From CAYZJD01 sp964478455 (GTDB taxonomy: Bacteria > Acidobacteriota > Terriglobia > Bryobacterales > Bryobacteraceae), in assembly GCA_964478455.1 (NCBI GenBank), contig CAYZJD010000003.1:1-38144 (forward strand): a stretch of 38,144 bases of DNA. Direction: 5' to 3'. The stretch's first letter is position 1, and every line of letters begins with the position of its first letter. Positions 1 to 6,746 of the stretch are shown here, piece after piece. A program made the position numbers and the translations under genes. The notes under the pieces were generated by a model that saw only the letters and a list, made by a program, of their open reading frames with translations, searched no databases and was not told the DNA's origin.

Positions 1-2102
1 TATCGCGCCGACTGGAGATAGGCGTCGATGCGCGATATGTACCTCCGCGCCGAACCCGCCTCCTCCATCTCCTCATTGATCTCAAGCATTGTACGAAAAT
101 GCTGGCGGGCCGCCAGCAGCGGCTCCAGGCTGCCGGTGACCTCGGCCTTCCGGGCGTAAGTCCACCCGAGGGCGTAGTGCACATGCGGGTCCTGACGGTC
201 GTAGGCCAGCGCCTGCTGGCAACTCGCGATTGCCTCGTCGAAGCGCGACAGCAGGCGATCGCAGTCGCATATCCCGAAGTACGCCATGCTGCGCAGATCC
301 TGCCAGATGTCGTGCTGCGCGGCCCTCTTCTTCTTCCCGTACCCGATCAAGAATCCGAGGACGTAATAGTTCAGCTTGCCCGCCAGCTTGCTGTCGAAGT
401 CGCTCAGGCGCAAGTATTCCCGGTATTCGGATTTGGCTTCTTCGTGCTTGCCGCTCATGCGGAGGCTCTCTGCCAGCCAGAAGTGCGCCTCGGCGTTGTT
501 GGGCGTCACGCGGAGCGCCTTGCGGGCCGATTCGATCGACTCGTTGTAGGCCCCCTTCATGCGATAGGCCTGCGCCAGCAAATAGTGCGCCTGGGCATGG
601 CCGGCATCGCGCGAGAGCACAGCGCTCAACTGGCGGACCGTTTCGTCGACGTTACCGGTGTCGAGAAGCATGCCGCCGTAGCTCACGCGGGCTTCTATGT
701 AGTCAGGATCGATCTCGATCGCCTTGCGGAACCAGGTCTCCGCTTTGCTCTCGTCGTACAGGGCCCTGTAACATCGCGCCAGATACAGCGCTGCCTGGCT
801 GAATTTGGGCTCGAGCTGAAGGGCCTTTTCGAACAGCTCGGCGGCCCTTCTGTAGTTCGACTCGTTGCCGGTGGTGTAGTATCCGACGCCTCTATCCAGA
901 AGATCCAGGGCCGCTTTCCTGCGCCTCACCGGGATCAAGATCCTGAGCGTCACTGTTGTCTCCTGGCCGGGGTAGATCATCTCCTCGCGCGGTCCGTCAG
1001 GTTCGTAGCCCATGCGCACGCCCTGGATGGTCAACGCGCCGGGGGTCATGCCGGGCAGCCGCAAGGCGGAACCTTTGTTCACCACCCCCTGCGACTTTCC
1101 GTTCACGAAAACCTCGACGCCGTCCATGTTCGCTTCGACGATCAGCGTCCCGAATTTCGGCGCCGGCGGAGCGCCGGGCCGGGAACGGTTAGGGAGATAC
1201 GAAAGCAGCATCTGCGGGTCGAAGCTCCCTCGCTCGGAGGTGGGATTCTGCCGGCCGCCGGTGGCCTGGCGCACGTTGTAGTGGACATACTCGCCCAATT
1301 CATCGGCAGTTACAATCCCGTCCTGTGTTTCGTCCGCTTCCCCTTCCAGGCCTTTGACGAGATAGTAAGTGAATACGCCATGCCCGCCGCCCCACTGTTT
1401 CCCCTCGAACGATATCTCGCGGTCGCGGCTCGCCGTCAGCGAGAACAACGATTTCGTCAGGTCAATCAGCTTGCGGTTAATCGCCAGCACGTCCTCCGAA
1501 GGGGTAATCGCGCCGCTGTGGCACGAGTCAGTCAACAGAACCTTCCACTTCGCTTTGATGGCGCTGCCGATCACCCGGCCGAGGGTGTCCATCGGATAGG
1601 CCGTGCCAGGCACGTTCCGAGGGTGGATGTCGTAGGAGGCGAGGTACGCCTTGCCGTCGAAGACGAAGCCGTGGCCGGCGAAGTAGATCAGCACCCTGTC
1701 CTGCTCTTTGGCGGTGGAGGGCAGCCACACTTCGAGCTCGTGCTTGAGGTTGGCTAGCGTGGCCTTCTCGCCCGTCAGGCGGTGTACGTTCTCAGCCCGG
1801 AAATTGCCTCCCTCCGGGCTGATCAGTGCCCGATAGACCGCGTCTGCATCCGGCTCGGCGAACTCCAACTGGCCGGAGGCGGGCAGGTTCGGATACTGTG
1901 AAATCCCCACCACCAGCGCGTAGCTCCGCGGAATTACTACCGAGGCGGGCCGGAGCGGAGTGGAAGGCGTTGAGGCCTCCTCCTCGTATTTCAGGTCCCG
2001 TTTCTTCTGTTCGGCGGGCTTCGGCTTGGGCGGCGTCTGGCCCGATAGCAAGGCGACCGGCAAGGCAGCCAGCAGAAGCCAGTGGAACAGGCTGCGCGGC
2101 AT
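1..2102 (-). CDS. Secreted caspase-like (C14) protein with PEGA and TPR repeats, 3' end outside window
   Basis: The frame is open from an ATG at 2102 to the window edge, giving 700 visible codons with the C-terminus missing. Residues 1-21 are a signal peptide (hydrophobic LLLAALPVALLSG). A caspase-like fold follows at about 58-300, with the catalytic His in FAGHG (H144) and the Cys in TDSCHSG (C194). A PEGA-type domain spans about 316-390. TPR-like helices then run from about 400 to the edge. The family cleaves after basic or acidic residues, but the substrate here is unknown. The signal peptide places the protease outside the cytoplasm. It starts 5 bp after the stop of a DUF4384 gene and looks co-transcribed with it. 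A role as a T3SS-linked effector or envelope protease is only inferred from position. Confidence 0.88.
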   Translation of the reverse strand, partial: MPRSLFHWLLLAALPVALLSGQTPPKPKPAEQKKRDLKYEEEASTPSTPLRPASVVIPRSYALVVGISQYPNLPASGQLEFAEPDADAVYRALISPEGGNFRAENVHRLTGEKATLANLKHELEVWLPSTAKEQDRVLIYFAGHGFVFDGKAYLASYDIHPRNVPGTAYPMDTLGRVIGSAIKAKWKVLLTDSCHSGAITPSEDVLAINRKLIDLTKSLFSLTASRDREISFEGKQWGGGHGVFTYYLVKGLEGEADETQDGIVTADELGEYVHYNVRQATGGRQNPTSERGSFDPQMLLSYLPNRSRPGAPPAPKFGTLIVEANMDGVEVFVNGKSQGVVNKGSALRLPGMTPGALTIQGVRMGYEPDGPREEMIYPGQETTVTLRILIPVRRRKAALDLLDRGVGYYTTGNESNYRRAAELFEKALQLEPKFSQAALYLARCYRALYDESKAETWFRKAIEIDPDYIEARVSYGGMLLDTGNVDETVRQLSAVLSRDAGHAQAHYLLAQAYRMKGAYNESIESARKALRVTPNNAEAHFWLAESLRMSGKHEEAKSEYREYLRLSDFDSKLAGKLNYYVLGFLIGYGKKKRAAQHDIWQDLRSMAYFGICDCDRLLSRFDEAIASCQQALAYDRQDPHVHYALGWTYARKAEVTGSLEPLLAARQHFRTMLEINEEMEEAGSARRYISRIDAYLQSAR

Positions 2103-2107
2103 AACCT

Positions 2108-2812
2108 TCAATTGTGCGCGATCCGGAACTCGTAGACCACCGGGCTGGTCAACGGTTCCGGAGAAGAGATCACGGAGCGGTCTCGCTCACGGATGAAGAA
2201 CAAAGTCCCCGCCGCGTTCTCCGGGACGTCCGCGAGCAACTCGGGCAGCGTTTCCAGCGAAGTGACCTTCTTTGGCCCCGCCGATGCATCGACGCACTCT
2301 CCGCGGGCGCGGAAGATGGTATCGTCGCACCGCGGCCTTAAGTCCTCCGGCTCCCGCCCGGCTTTGTTGGATCGTGGCGGCGAAGGGTCCGGCGGCGCCG
2401 AGCCGTACTTCGCGCCCAGTTCCACCGGGCTCACCAGCCAATAGACGATCTCATGACCTGGAGGACCCGTGATGCGGAACCAGCCTTGCGTCGCCGGAAT
2501 GACGTACTCGACGCCGGCTTCGATCCGGTTCCTCCGTCCAGTCTCCTCGCCTGGAAACAACAGCGCGTAACGCCCGGAGGTGCCCAGATTGAGGACGTAG
2601 AGGTAGCCGCCGAAGTTAGCGCGGAAGCGAAAGCGGAGGCGGTCGTTTTGCTCGAAGACCCGTCCGGGATCCTCCTCTTTCCAGACTCCCGACTCCTGCA
2701 ACCGCTCGAGGGCGATTTCCATCCGGTAGCTCTCTTGCGCCAGGATCACGGCCGGCAGGAGGGCCACGACAGTCGCTGCGAGGTGAGCTGCGAAGTTACG
2801 CATCGCCGTCAC
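2108..2812 (-). CDS. Exported DUF4384 domain protein (copy 1)
   Basis: A 234-residue protein starting GTG at 2812; an ATG at 2803 is the alternative. An N-terminal hydrophobic stretch (residues 8-25, ending ILAQ) looks like a signal peptide. The core at about 45-135 has the DUF4384 hallmarks: FEQNDRLRFRFRANFGGYLYVLN, a central LLFPGEE and GVEYVIPATQGWFRI. DUF4384 is a beta-sandwich of unknown biochemical role, often found next to Ser/Thr kinases, caspases and envelope proteins. The C-terminal part (about 140-234) is unique and contains two cysteines. Its start overlaps the stop of the upstream DUF4384 gene (GTGA), so translational coupling is likely. Confidence 0.85.
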   Translation of the reverse strand: MTAMRNFAAHLAATVVALLPAVILAQESYRMEIALERLQESGVWKEEDPGRVFEQNDRLRFRFRANFGGYLYVLNLGTSGRYALLFPGEETGRRNRIEAGVEYVIPATQGWFRITGPPGHEIVYWLVSPVELGAKYGSAPPDPSPPRSNKAGREPEDLRPRCDDTIFRARGECVDASAGPKKVTSLETLPELLADVPENAAGTLFFIRERDRSVISSPEPLTSPVVYEFRIAHN

Positions 2813-3705
2813 TCATGCCGGAGACGCACATCCACCACCACCCGCGCCTCGCGGCTGCCCGCAGTGCTTACCACGTACATGGCCTTTTCCAGTTTCGCGG
2901 TGGAACCTTTTGCCGGTTTCGCCGCCGGAACTTTCTGCGGCTCTTCTTCGCTCACCTTCTCGAAGACCAGGTCCCGTGTCAGTACTTGTTCCCGCAACCG
3001 TCCCACCACGGCGTCATCGATGGGCGATGAGTTCTTGGCCAGCAGGACCCGCTCCGGCGGCTTCTCGGAGATGGGCTGCGCTGGGCCTGGCTCGCCGGGC
3101 CCGGCTTGCGGGGGTTTCAACGAATAGATCAACTGCTCCAGATCCGGCTCCGGCGCCCGCGAGAGCACGATGAACAGATGCTCCTCGCCGGGCGGTTCCA
3201 CGAACGTGAACGCCCGGTTCGGAGGGATCTCGTGCCGCTGCCCCTGTTCCACGCGGTTGTTTCCGCCGGCGATGCTGGCCGACGGGAAAAGGACCGACCA
3301 GTTCCCGCTTGCGCCACGCAGAATGACGTAGAGGTAGCCGGATTCGTTCGCCTCCACGGTGAGCCGGATCCGGTCGCCCGAGCGGAAGCTGGAGTCGGGG
3401 TCCACTTCGAGGAACTGCCCGCCTCCGGCTGCTTTCAGAAAGCTGTAACGCAGCCCGAGCGGTCCGGTTCCCGCCTTCTTCGCAGCCGAACCGCCCAGAT
3501 AGAGGTCCCTGGCCTTTCCCTTCTGCTGCCCGGCGGCAAGAGCGGCGGCCAGCAGCAAGAGTGACAGGCAGGCGGCGGCACGGCGTGGCAGCAGCCAAAC
3601 CCATTCGCCGCGGAGGCGTGGGGGACGCAGAGATTTCTCCGGAGATACTCTGGCTTTCCTATGTGCCCCCTGTGGCTCGCGGCTTTCCATCGTGAACGCG
3701 CCCAT
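2809..3705 (-). CDS. Exported DUF4384 domain protein (copy 2)
   Basis: I chose the ATG at 3705 because a strong Shine-Dalgarno (AAGGAGG) lies about 11 bases upstream, directly after the stop of the preceding gene. A GTG at 3717 is also open, but the SD would abut it. The 298-residue product has a long basic N-region and then a hydrophobic export segment (LSLLLLAAALAAG, about residues 47-60). The DUF4384 core follows with SFRSGDRIRLTVEANESGYLYVI, SVLFPSASIAGGNNRV and the PPGEEHLFIVLSR strand, all closely matching copy 3. The C-terminal third is Pro/Lys rich. Its function is unknown. It lies in tandem with two paralogues and a secreted caspase-like gene. Confidence 0.85.
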   Translation of the reverse strand: MGAFTMESREPQGAHRKARVSPEKSLRPPRLRGEWVWLLPRRAAACLSLLLLAAALAAGQQKGKARDLYLGGSAAKKAGTGPLGLRYSFLKAAGGGQFLEVDPDSSFRSGDRIRLTVEANESGYLYVILRGASGNWSVLFPSASIAGGNNRVEQGQRHEIPPNRAFTFVEPPGEEHLFIVLSRAPEPDLEQLIYSLKPPQAGPGEPGPAQPISEKPPERVLLAKNSSPIDDAVVGRLREQVLTRDLVFEKVSEEEPQKVPAAKPAKGSTAKLEKAMYVVSTAGSREARVVVDVRLRHE

Positions 3706-3721
3706 CGAGTGCGTCACCTCC

Positions 3722-4489
3722 TTACCGGTGCCTCAACACGATCTCGGTATAAGCCAGATCGTTCCGTTCGCTGCTGGTGTTGAGCACGATTTTCGACTGG
3801 CTCTTCGGCGGCGCATCGCCGATCGCCGGCGCCGTCTCATCCAGCAGGGCCAGGTCGCGCGCGGTTACCTTGCGGTCCAACTCGGACCGGACAGCCAGCA
3901 GCGTCACCGGCTCCGCGGCGGGCCTAGCCTGTTGCGGGAGGGACTCAAGCGGCGTGCGGCTCAGTATCACCATCAGACGTTCCTCACCGGGCGTCTCGTC
4001 GAAGATGTACCATTGCGCCGGAGGCACCGAGTACTGCACCCCGCGCGTGATCCGGTTCAGTCCCCCGTTGATGCGCGAGTCGGGGAACAGGACCGATTCA
4101 GCGCCGCTCGATCCTCTTTGCAGAACGTAAAGGTAACCGTCGATGTTCGACTCGAACACCAAACGGATCTTTTCGCCGGAACGGAACACGTAGGAAGGAT
4201 CGACCTCCCGCAGGTCGCAGTTGGTGTCGGACACCAGGATCCGGTATTTCAGCCCGACGTGACGCCTGGGCGCCGCCACGGGCCCCGCCGAGGGTCGCGC
4301 CTTCGGCGCCTGCACGGCGGGTTTCACCGCGGGCGCGGCCGCACTCTTTACCGGCACGAGCTTGTCGGTGTAGAACATGTCGGACAAATCGCGGGTGCGA
4401 GCTTCGCCGCCCTCTTGCTGGCTTGCCCAACTTGCGCCTGATCCGGCTATCGCCAGAGCAAGCAGAACACGATGACGCTTGGCATTCAT
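3722..4489 (-). CDS. Exported DUF4384 domain protein (copy 3)
   Basis: A 255-residue protein with an N-terminal hydrophobic export segment (LLALAIAGSGASWAS), a Pro/Ala/Lys linker (about 45-75) and a DUF4384 domain at about 78-185. The domain includes YVFRSGEKIRLVFESNIDGYLYVLQ, SVLFPDSRINGGLNRI, YSVPPAQWYIFDETPGEERLMVILSR. The C-terminal 60 residues end in the ALTDV/VLRHR-like strand shared with copy 2. The ATG at 4489 has a GAGG ribosome-binding site. It is the first gene of the DUF4384/caspase group, 42 bp downstream of the FHA-anchor gene. The biochemical role is unknown; the three copies look like an old tandem expansion. Confidence 0.86.
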   Translation of the reverse strand: MNAKRHRVLLALAIAGSGASWASQQEGGEARTRDLSDMFYTDKLVPVKSAAAPAVKPAVQAPKARPSAGPVAAPRRHVGLKYRILVSDTNCDLREVDPSYVFRSGEKIRLVFESNIDGYLYVLQRGSSGAESVLFPDSRINGGLNRITRGVQYSVPPAQWYIFDETPGEERLMVILSRTPLESLPQQARPAAEPVTLLAVRSELDRKVTARDLALLDETAPAIGDAPPKSQSKIVLNTSSERNDLAYTEIVLRHR

Positions 4490-4531
4490 GATATCCTCGC
4501 TGGAATCCCCGTTTCGCAGCCCAGCTCGCCA

Positions 4532-5056
4532 TTACGAAGAAAGATAGATGAACAGCAGTAAGAGCGCCGCAAAACCGATCGCGGCCAGGAACCATTCCAT
4601 TCCCGTGAAGCTACCCAGAAACTCTGTAACTGGCGCCAGGGGAGACTTCCGCGCCGGCGCCTCCGGCGCCGGAGCCGCTTCAATTACTTCTGCCGGCGCT
4701 GCCTGGCGCGCCGCCGCCGGCGCGCCGACGATCTCCGTCGCCGCGCCACCGGCGCCCGCAAGCTGCAACCGCATCTCATAACCCGGCACCTCAAGAGTGT
4801 CGCCGGGCTGGACACGACGCTTCTCCCCCCGCGTGAGCCGCCCGCCGTTCACCCAGCTTCCATTACTGCTTTGATCAATGGCGTAAAGATCGCTTCCCTC
4901 CAACTGAAGCACAAGGTGCTCCCGTGACAGCGACGAGCCCTCGAGCGGCACTGCGCTGTCGGGGCCTCGCCCGAGCACCAGCTTCCCATCCACGCGGCAA
5001 CGGTGTTCCTTCACCGCGCCGTCCGCTTTGGACCGGACCGATAGAAGAATCTCCAC
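4532..5056 (-). CDS. FHA domain protein with C-terminal membrane anchor, minimal SctD candidate
   Basis: An FHA (phosphothreonine-binding) domain occupies about residues 1-95 and keeps the binding-loop pattern: GRG, SLSREH and SSNGSWVNG. A Pro/Ala linker (about 105-145) and one transmembrane helix (FLAAIGFAALLLLFIYL) end the protein, with only SS after it. I prefer the GTG at 5056, two bases after the preceding stop, because the family starts at this strand. An ATG at 5125 would overlap the upstream gene by 67 bases. FHA followed by TM is the topology of the N-terminal half of SctD, the T3SS basal-body ring protein. The whole periplasmic part of SctD is absent. Being SctD is an inference; a generic FHA signalling adaptor is the alternative. 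Confidence 0.8.
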   Translation of the reverse strand: MEILLSVRSKADGAVKEHRCRVDGKLVLGRGPDSAVPLEGSSLSREHLVLQLEGSDLYAIDQSSNGSWVNGGRLTRGEKRRVQPGDTLEVPGYEMRLQLAGAGGAATEIVGAPAAARQAAPAEVIEAAPAPEAPARKSPLAPVTEFLGSFTGMEWFLAAIGFAALLLLFIYLSS

Positions 5057-5058
5057 CG

Positions 5059-5421
5059 CTACTTCAACATCCTTTCCAGGCACCGCTCCAATTGCCGGCG
5101 AATCATGGGGTCGCCTCCCATCCAATCGATCAGGAACTTCCTCGCGGCATCAGGCACGGCGCCCAAGACCGGGAAACTCTCGATCATTTCGCTTAGCGAC
5201 GAGCGGATCATTGTTTCTCGTTTCACCGGATCGGCGAGGTCGGCTCGCGTGCATTGGGCAGCGATGCCTGGCAGCGGGACCGCACCCTGTCGCGGCACGC
5301 CAAGCGCCAGCGGTTCGCTCCTGGAAGGCTCGAATCTCCGCCCCGGTTTCCCGGCGGCTTCAGCAGGCTCCCCGGTCGGGCCCAGGGGCGGCTTGCCGAA
5401 GCCTGGAGGCTTGATCTGCAT
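5059..5421 (-). CDS. Hypothetical protein in the T3SS cluster
   Basis: I do not recognise this 120-residue protein. The N-terminal half is rich in Gly, Pro and Lys and probably disordered (PPGFGKPPLGPTGEP). The C-terminal half is predicted helical, with DPVKRETMIRSSLSEMIESF, then a hydrophobic turn and MIRRQLERCLERMLK. There is no signal peptide or membrane segment. It lies 15 bases after the TPR gene and 2 bases before the FHA-anchor gene, so it is almost certainly in the same operon. The layout of a disordered N-terminus plus amphipathic helices would fit a secreted substrate or small assembly factor, but nothing in the sequence proves that. Confidence 0.65.
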   Translation of the reverse strand: MQIKPPGFGKPPLGPTGEPAEAAGKPGRRFEPSRSEPLALGVPRQGAVPLPGIAAQCTRADLADPVKRETMIRSSLSEMIESFPVLGAVPDAARKFLIDWMGGDPMIRRQLERCLERMLK

Positions 5422-5436
5422 GCGTACCCGAGGTAA

Positions 5437-5835
5437 TTACTTGAACTGCACCACGTCCGTCAATTCCAGCAGGCTCCGCGCCATCTTGCCGGCATCCCCT
5501 TTCGGGTCGAGTTCCGTCGCTTTCTTCAGGTTCTTCCGCGCCGCTTCCTTGTCCATTTGAAACAGGCAAGCCTCGCCGAGATGCGCGTATGCGTAAGCGC
5601 TCTTCGGGTTCAACTCCAGCGCCCTCCTGTAATGCTTCACGGCCGCCGGGAAGTCCCCCTCGTGGAAGCTGACCGTTCCCAAGGCGACCTCCGCCACCTC
5701 GTTCTTCGGCAGCAGCGCCCGGACCCCGCGAAACACCTCCCGGGCCTCCTGGAACTTCTTCGCATCCCGATAGATGAACCCCGCCTCCATCAGCAGTGTC
5801 AGTTCCTCACTACTTGGCGCAACGTTCCAGCTCAT
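5437..5835 (-). CDS. Small TPR protein, T3SS chaperone-like
   Basis: A 132-residue, almost purely helical protein with about three TPR units: LMEAGFIYRDAKKFQEAREVF, VALGTVSFHEGDFPAAVKHYRRALELNP and AYAHLGEACLFQMDKEAARKNLKKATELDP. Its size and single TPR array match T3SS class II chaperones (SycD/LcrH) and needle co-chaperones (YscG). Those bind aggregation-prone secreted subunits in the cytoplasm. It lies 84 bases downstream of the glycine-rich rod/needle-like gene at 5920-6267, the usual chaperone-substrate adjacency. The match to a specific chaperone type is inferred from size and context. Confidence 0.75.
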   Translation of the reverse strand: MSWNVAPSSEELTLLMEAGFIYRDAKKFQEAREVFRGVRALLPKNEVAEVALGTVSFHEGDFPAAVKHYRRALELNPKSAYAYAHLGEACLFQMDKEAARKNLKKATELDPKGDAGKMARSLLELTDVVQFK

Positions 5836-5919
5836 CGTGTCAACTCCTCTTGCCGCTCCCTGGCGGCACGCCTCCGCAGCCCGGCCTTCCTTCGCGCGCG
5901 CCGGCGCGGTTACCTGCGG

Positions 5920-6267
5920 TTACCTGATGTTTCGAATCGAGGACATGGCCGCGTCGTGGCGCGCCTTCATCACGTTCGACGCCGTCTCGAATGCCCGTGT
6001 CTCCATCTGCATCTGACGCTGTAATTCCAGGAATTGCGAGCTCTCGCCCAGCAATCCGGTGGAGCCGAGCGCTCCCCCGCCGCCGATGAACTTGCCTACC
6101 ACCGAACCGAGCCCCGGAGCGAAGATGTTGGCCGCCCCTCCGGCGACCGCGCCCAGGAACCGCCGGAAACCGCTCGGTTTCTTCGCGTTATCCACGTACT
6201 TCAGGATGTCATCGATGCTGTAATTCGGAGTCTGCGCCGCTCCGAGTCCTCTTAATACCGTCGACAT
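5920..6267 (-). CDS. Glycine-rich protein with rod/needle-like C-terminal helix (copy 1)
   Basis: A 115-residue protein with no signal peptide. The central part is a glycine-zipper stretch (AVAGGAANIFAPGLGSVVGKFIGGGG, residues about 40-68). The last 37 residues form an amphipathic helix, LELQRQMQMETRAF then ETASNVMKARHDAAMSSIRNIR. That helix has the hydrophobic spacing and the Ile-Arg end seen in T3SS needle and inner-rod subunits. It also resembles the ends of the proteins at 8950-9417 and 10025-10696. A good SD (AAGGAGAGG) precedes the ATG at 6267. I infer a secreted filament or pore component; a formal needle (SctF) assignment is not proven. Confidence 0.7.
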   Translation of the reverse strand: MSTVLRGLGAAQTPNYSIDDILKYVDNAKKPSGFRRFLGAVAGGAANIFAPGLGSVVGKFIGGGGALGSTGLLGESSQFLELQRQMQMETRAFETASNVMKARHDAAMSSIRNIR

Positions 6268-6295
6268 ATGGACTGAACTCCTCTCCTTAACCCTA

Positions 6296-6322
6296 TTATC
6301 GAGGCCCCGTTACAATTCATTG
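6296..6322 (-). promoter_or_regulatory. Possible sigma-28-like promoter
   Basis: Read on the minus strand, CTCGATAA at 6303-6296 matches 6 of 8 bases of the sigma-28 -10 box (GCCGATAA). An 11-base spacer separates it from CAATGAAT, which is a weak -35 (4 of 8). It ends about 28 bases before the start of the glycine-rich gene at 6267. It resembles the stronger site at 22636-22662. Confidence 0.4.
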
Positions 6323-6604
6323 CTTCTCTTCGACCATTTTGTCGCGGAGGTCACGCAGGTGTCCGATCAGCTCGAGCAGCCGGGCATAGCCGGCCATGGC
6401 CACCTTGGCCCGCTGCTTCTCCTCGTCGGTGCCCGCCCGCTGAATCTGGTCGAGTTGCCGGCAGGTCTTTTCGATTTTCTGAAGCGCGGCCTCGACCTCG
6501 TCGAAGCTCTTCTCAAACTGCGGGAACTTCCGCCAGGCGATGTCCTCGGCGGCCGCCGGCCGCGCCCCGGCGGCGGGATTCTTCGTCACTTTCTCGCCAG
6601 CCAC
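6317..6604 (-). CDS. Small helical protein, possible T3SS accessory or co-chaperone
   Basis: A 95-residue protein starting ATG at 6604. After a 25-residue Lys/Ala-rich start it is all helix, with heptad-like spacing: FEKSFDEVEAALQKIEKTCRQLDQIQ and GYARLLELIGHLRDLRDKMVEEKQ. No membrane segment or signal peptide is present. It sits between sctV and a rod/needle-like gene. Its size would suit a YscE-like co-chaperone or a needle-related subunit, but no family signature is recognisable, so its function is left open. Confidence 0.65.
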   Translation of the reverse strand: MAGEKVTKNPAAGARPAAAEDIAWRKFPQFEKSFDEVEAALQKIEKTCRQLDQIQRAGTDEEKQRAKVAMAGYARLLELIGHLRDLRDKMVEEKQ

Positions 6605-6706
6605 GATTGCTTCTCCTTCGCCTTGTTGTCAGACAAGTCGTCCACTCCATTCAGGCCCTCGCCGCGGCGTTGAGCCACGACTGCCAGAAGATGTAAAAGA
6701 ACGCCC

Positions 6707-6726
6707 GGCAGGCGAAAGCGCCTGCC
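6707..6726. repeat. Perfect 8-bp inverted repeat (hairpin) downstream of sctV
   Basis: GGCAGGCG, loop AAAG, CGCCTGCC form a perfect 8-bp stem in the 142-base gap between the sctV stop (6747) and the next start (6604). On the minus strand the stem is followed by GGGCGTTCTTTTAC. It could act as a weak terminator or as an mRNA-end stabiliser inside the operon. REP-like intergenic hairpins are an alternative. The rest of this gap shows nothing. Confidence 0.6.
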
Positions 6727-6746
6727 CCACCTAACGCAACGGTGCC

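Noticed and set aside
99..1757. 552-codon open frame on the plus strand
   Set aside because: It is antisense to the caspase/PEGA/TPR gene, which has clear motifs and runs off the window edge. The plus frame shows no domain.
5059..5421. Possible FlgM-type anti-sigma factor for the FliA-like sigma
   Set aside because: Small size and a helical C-terminus fit loosely, but the FlgM sigma-binding pattern is not present.
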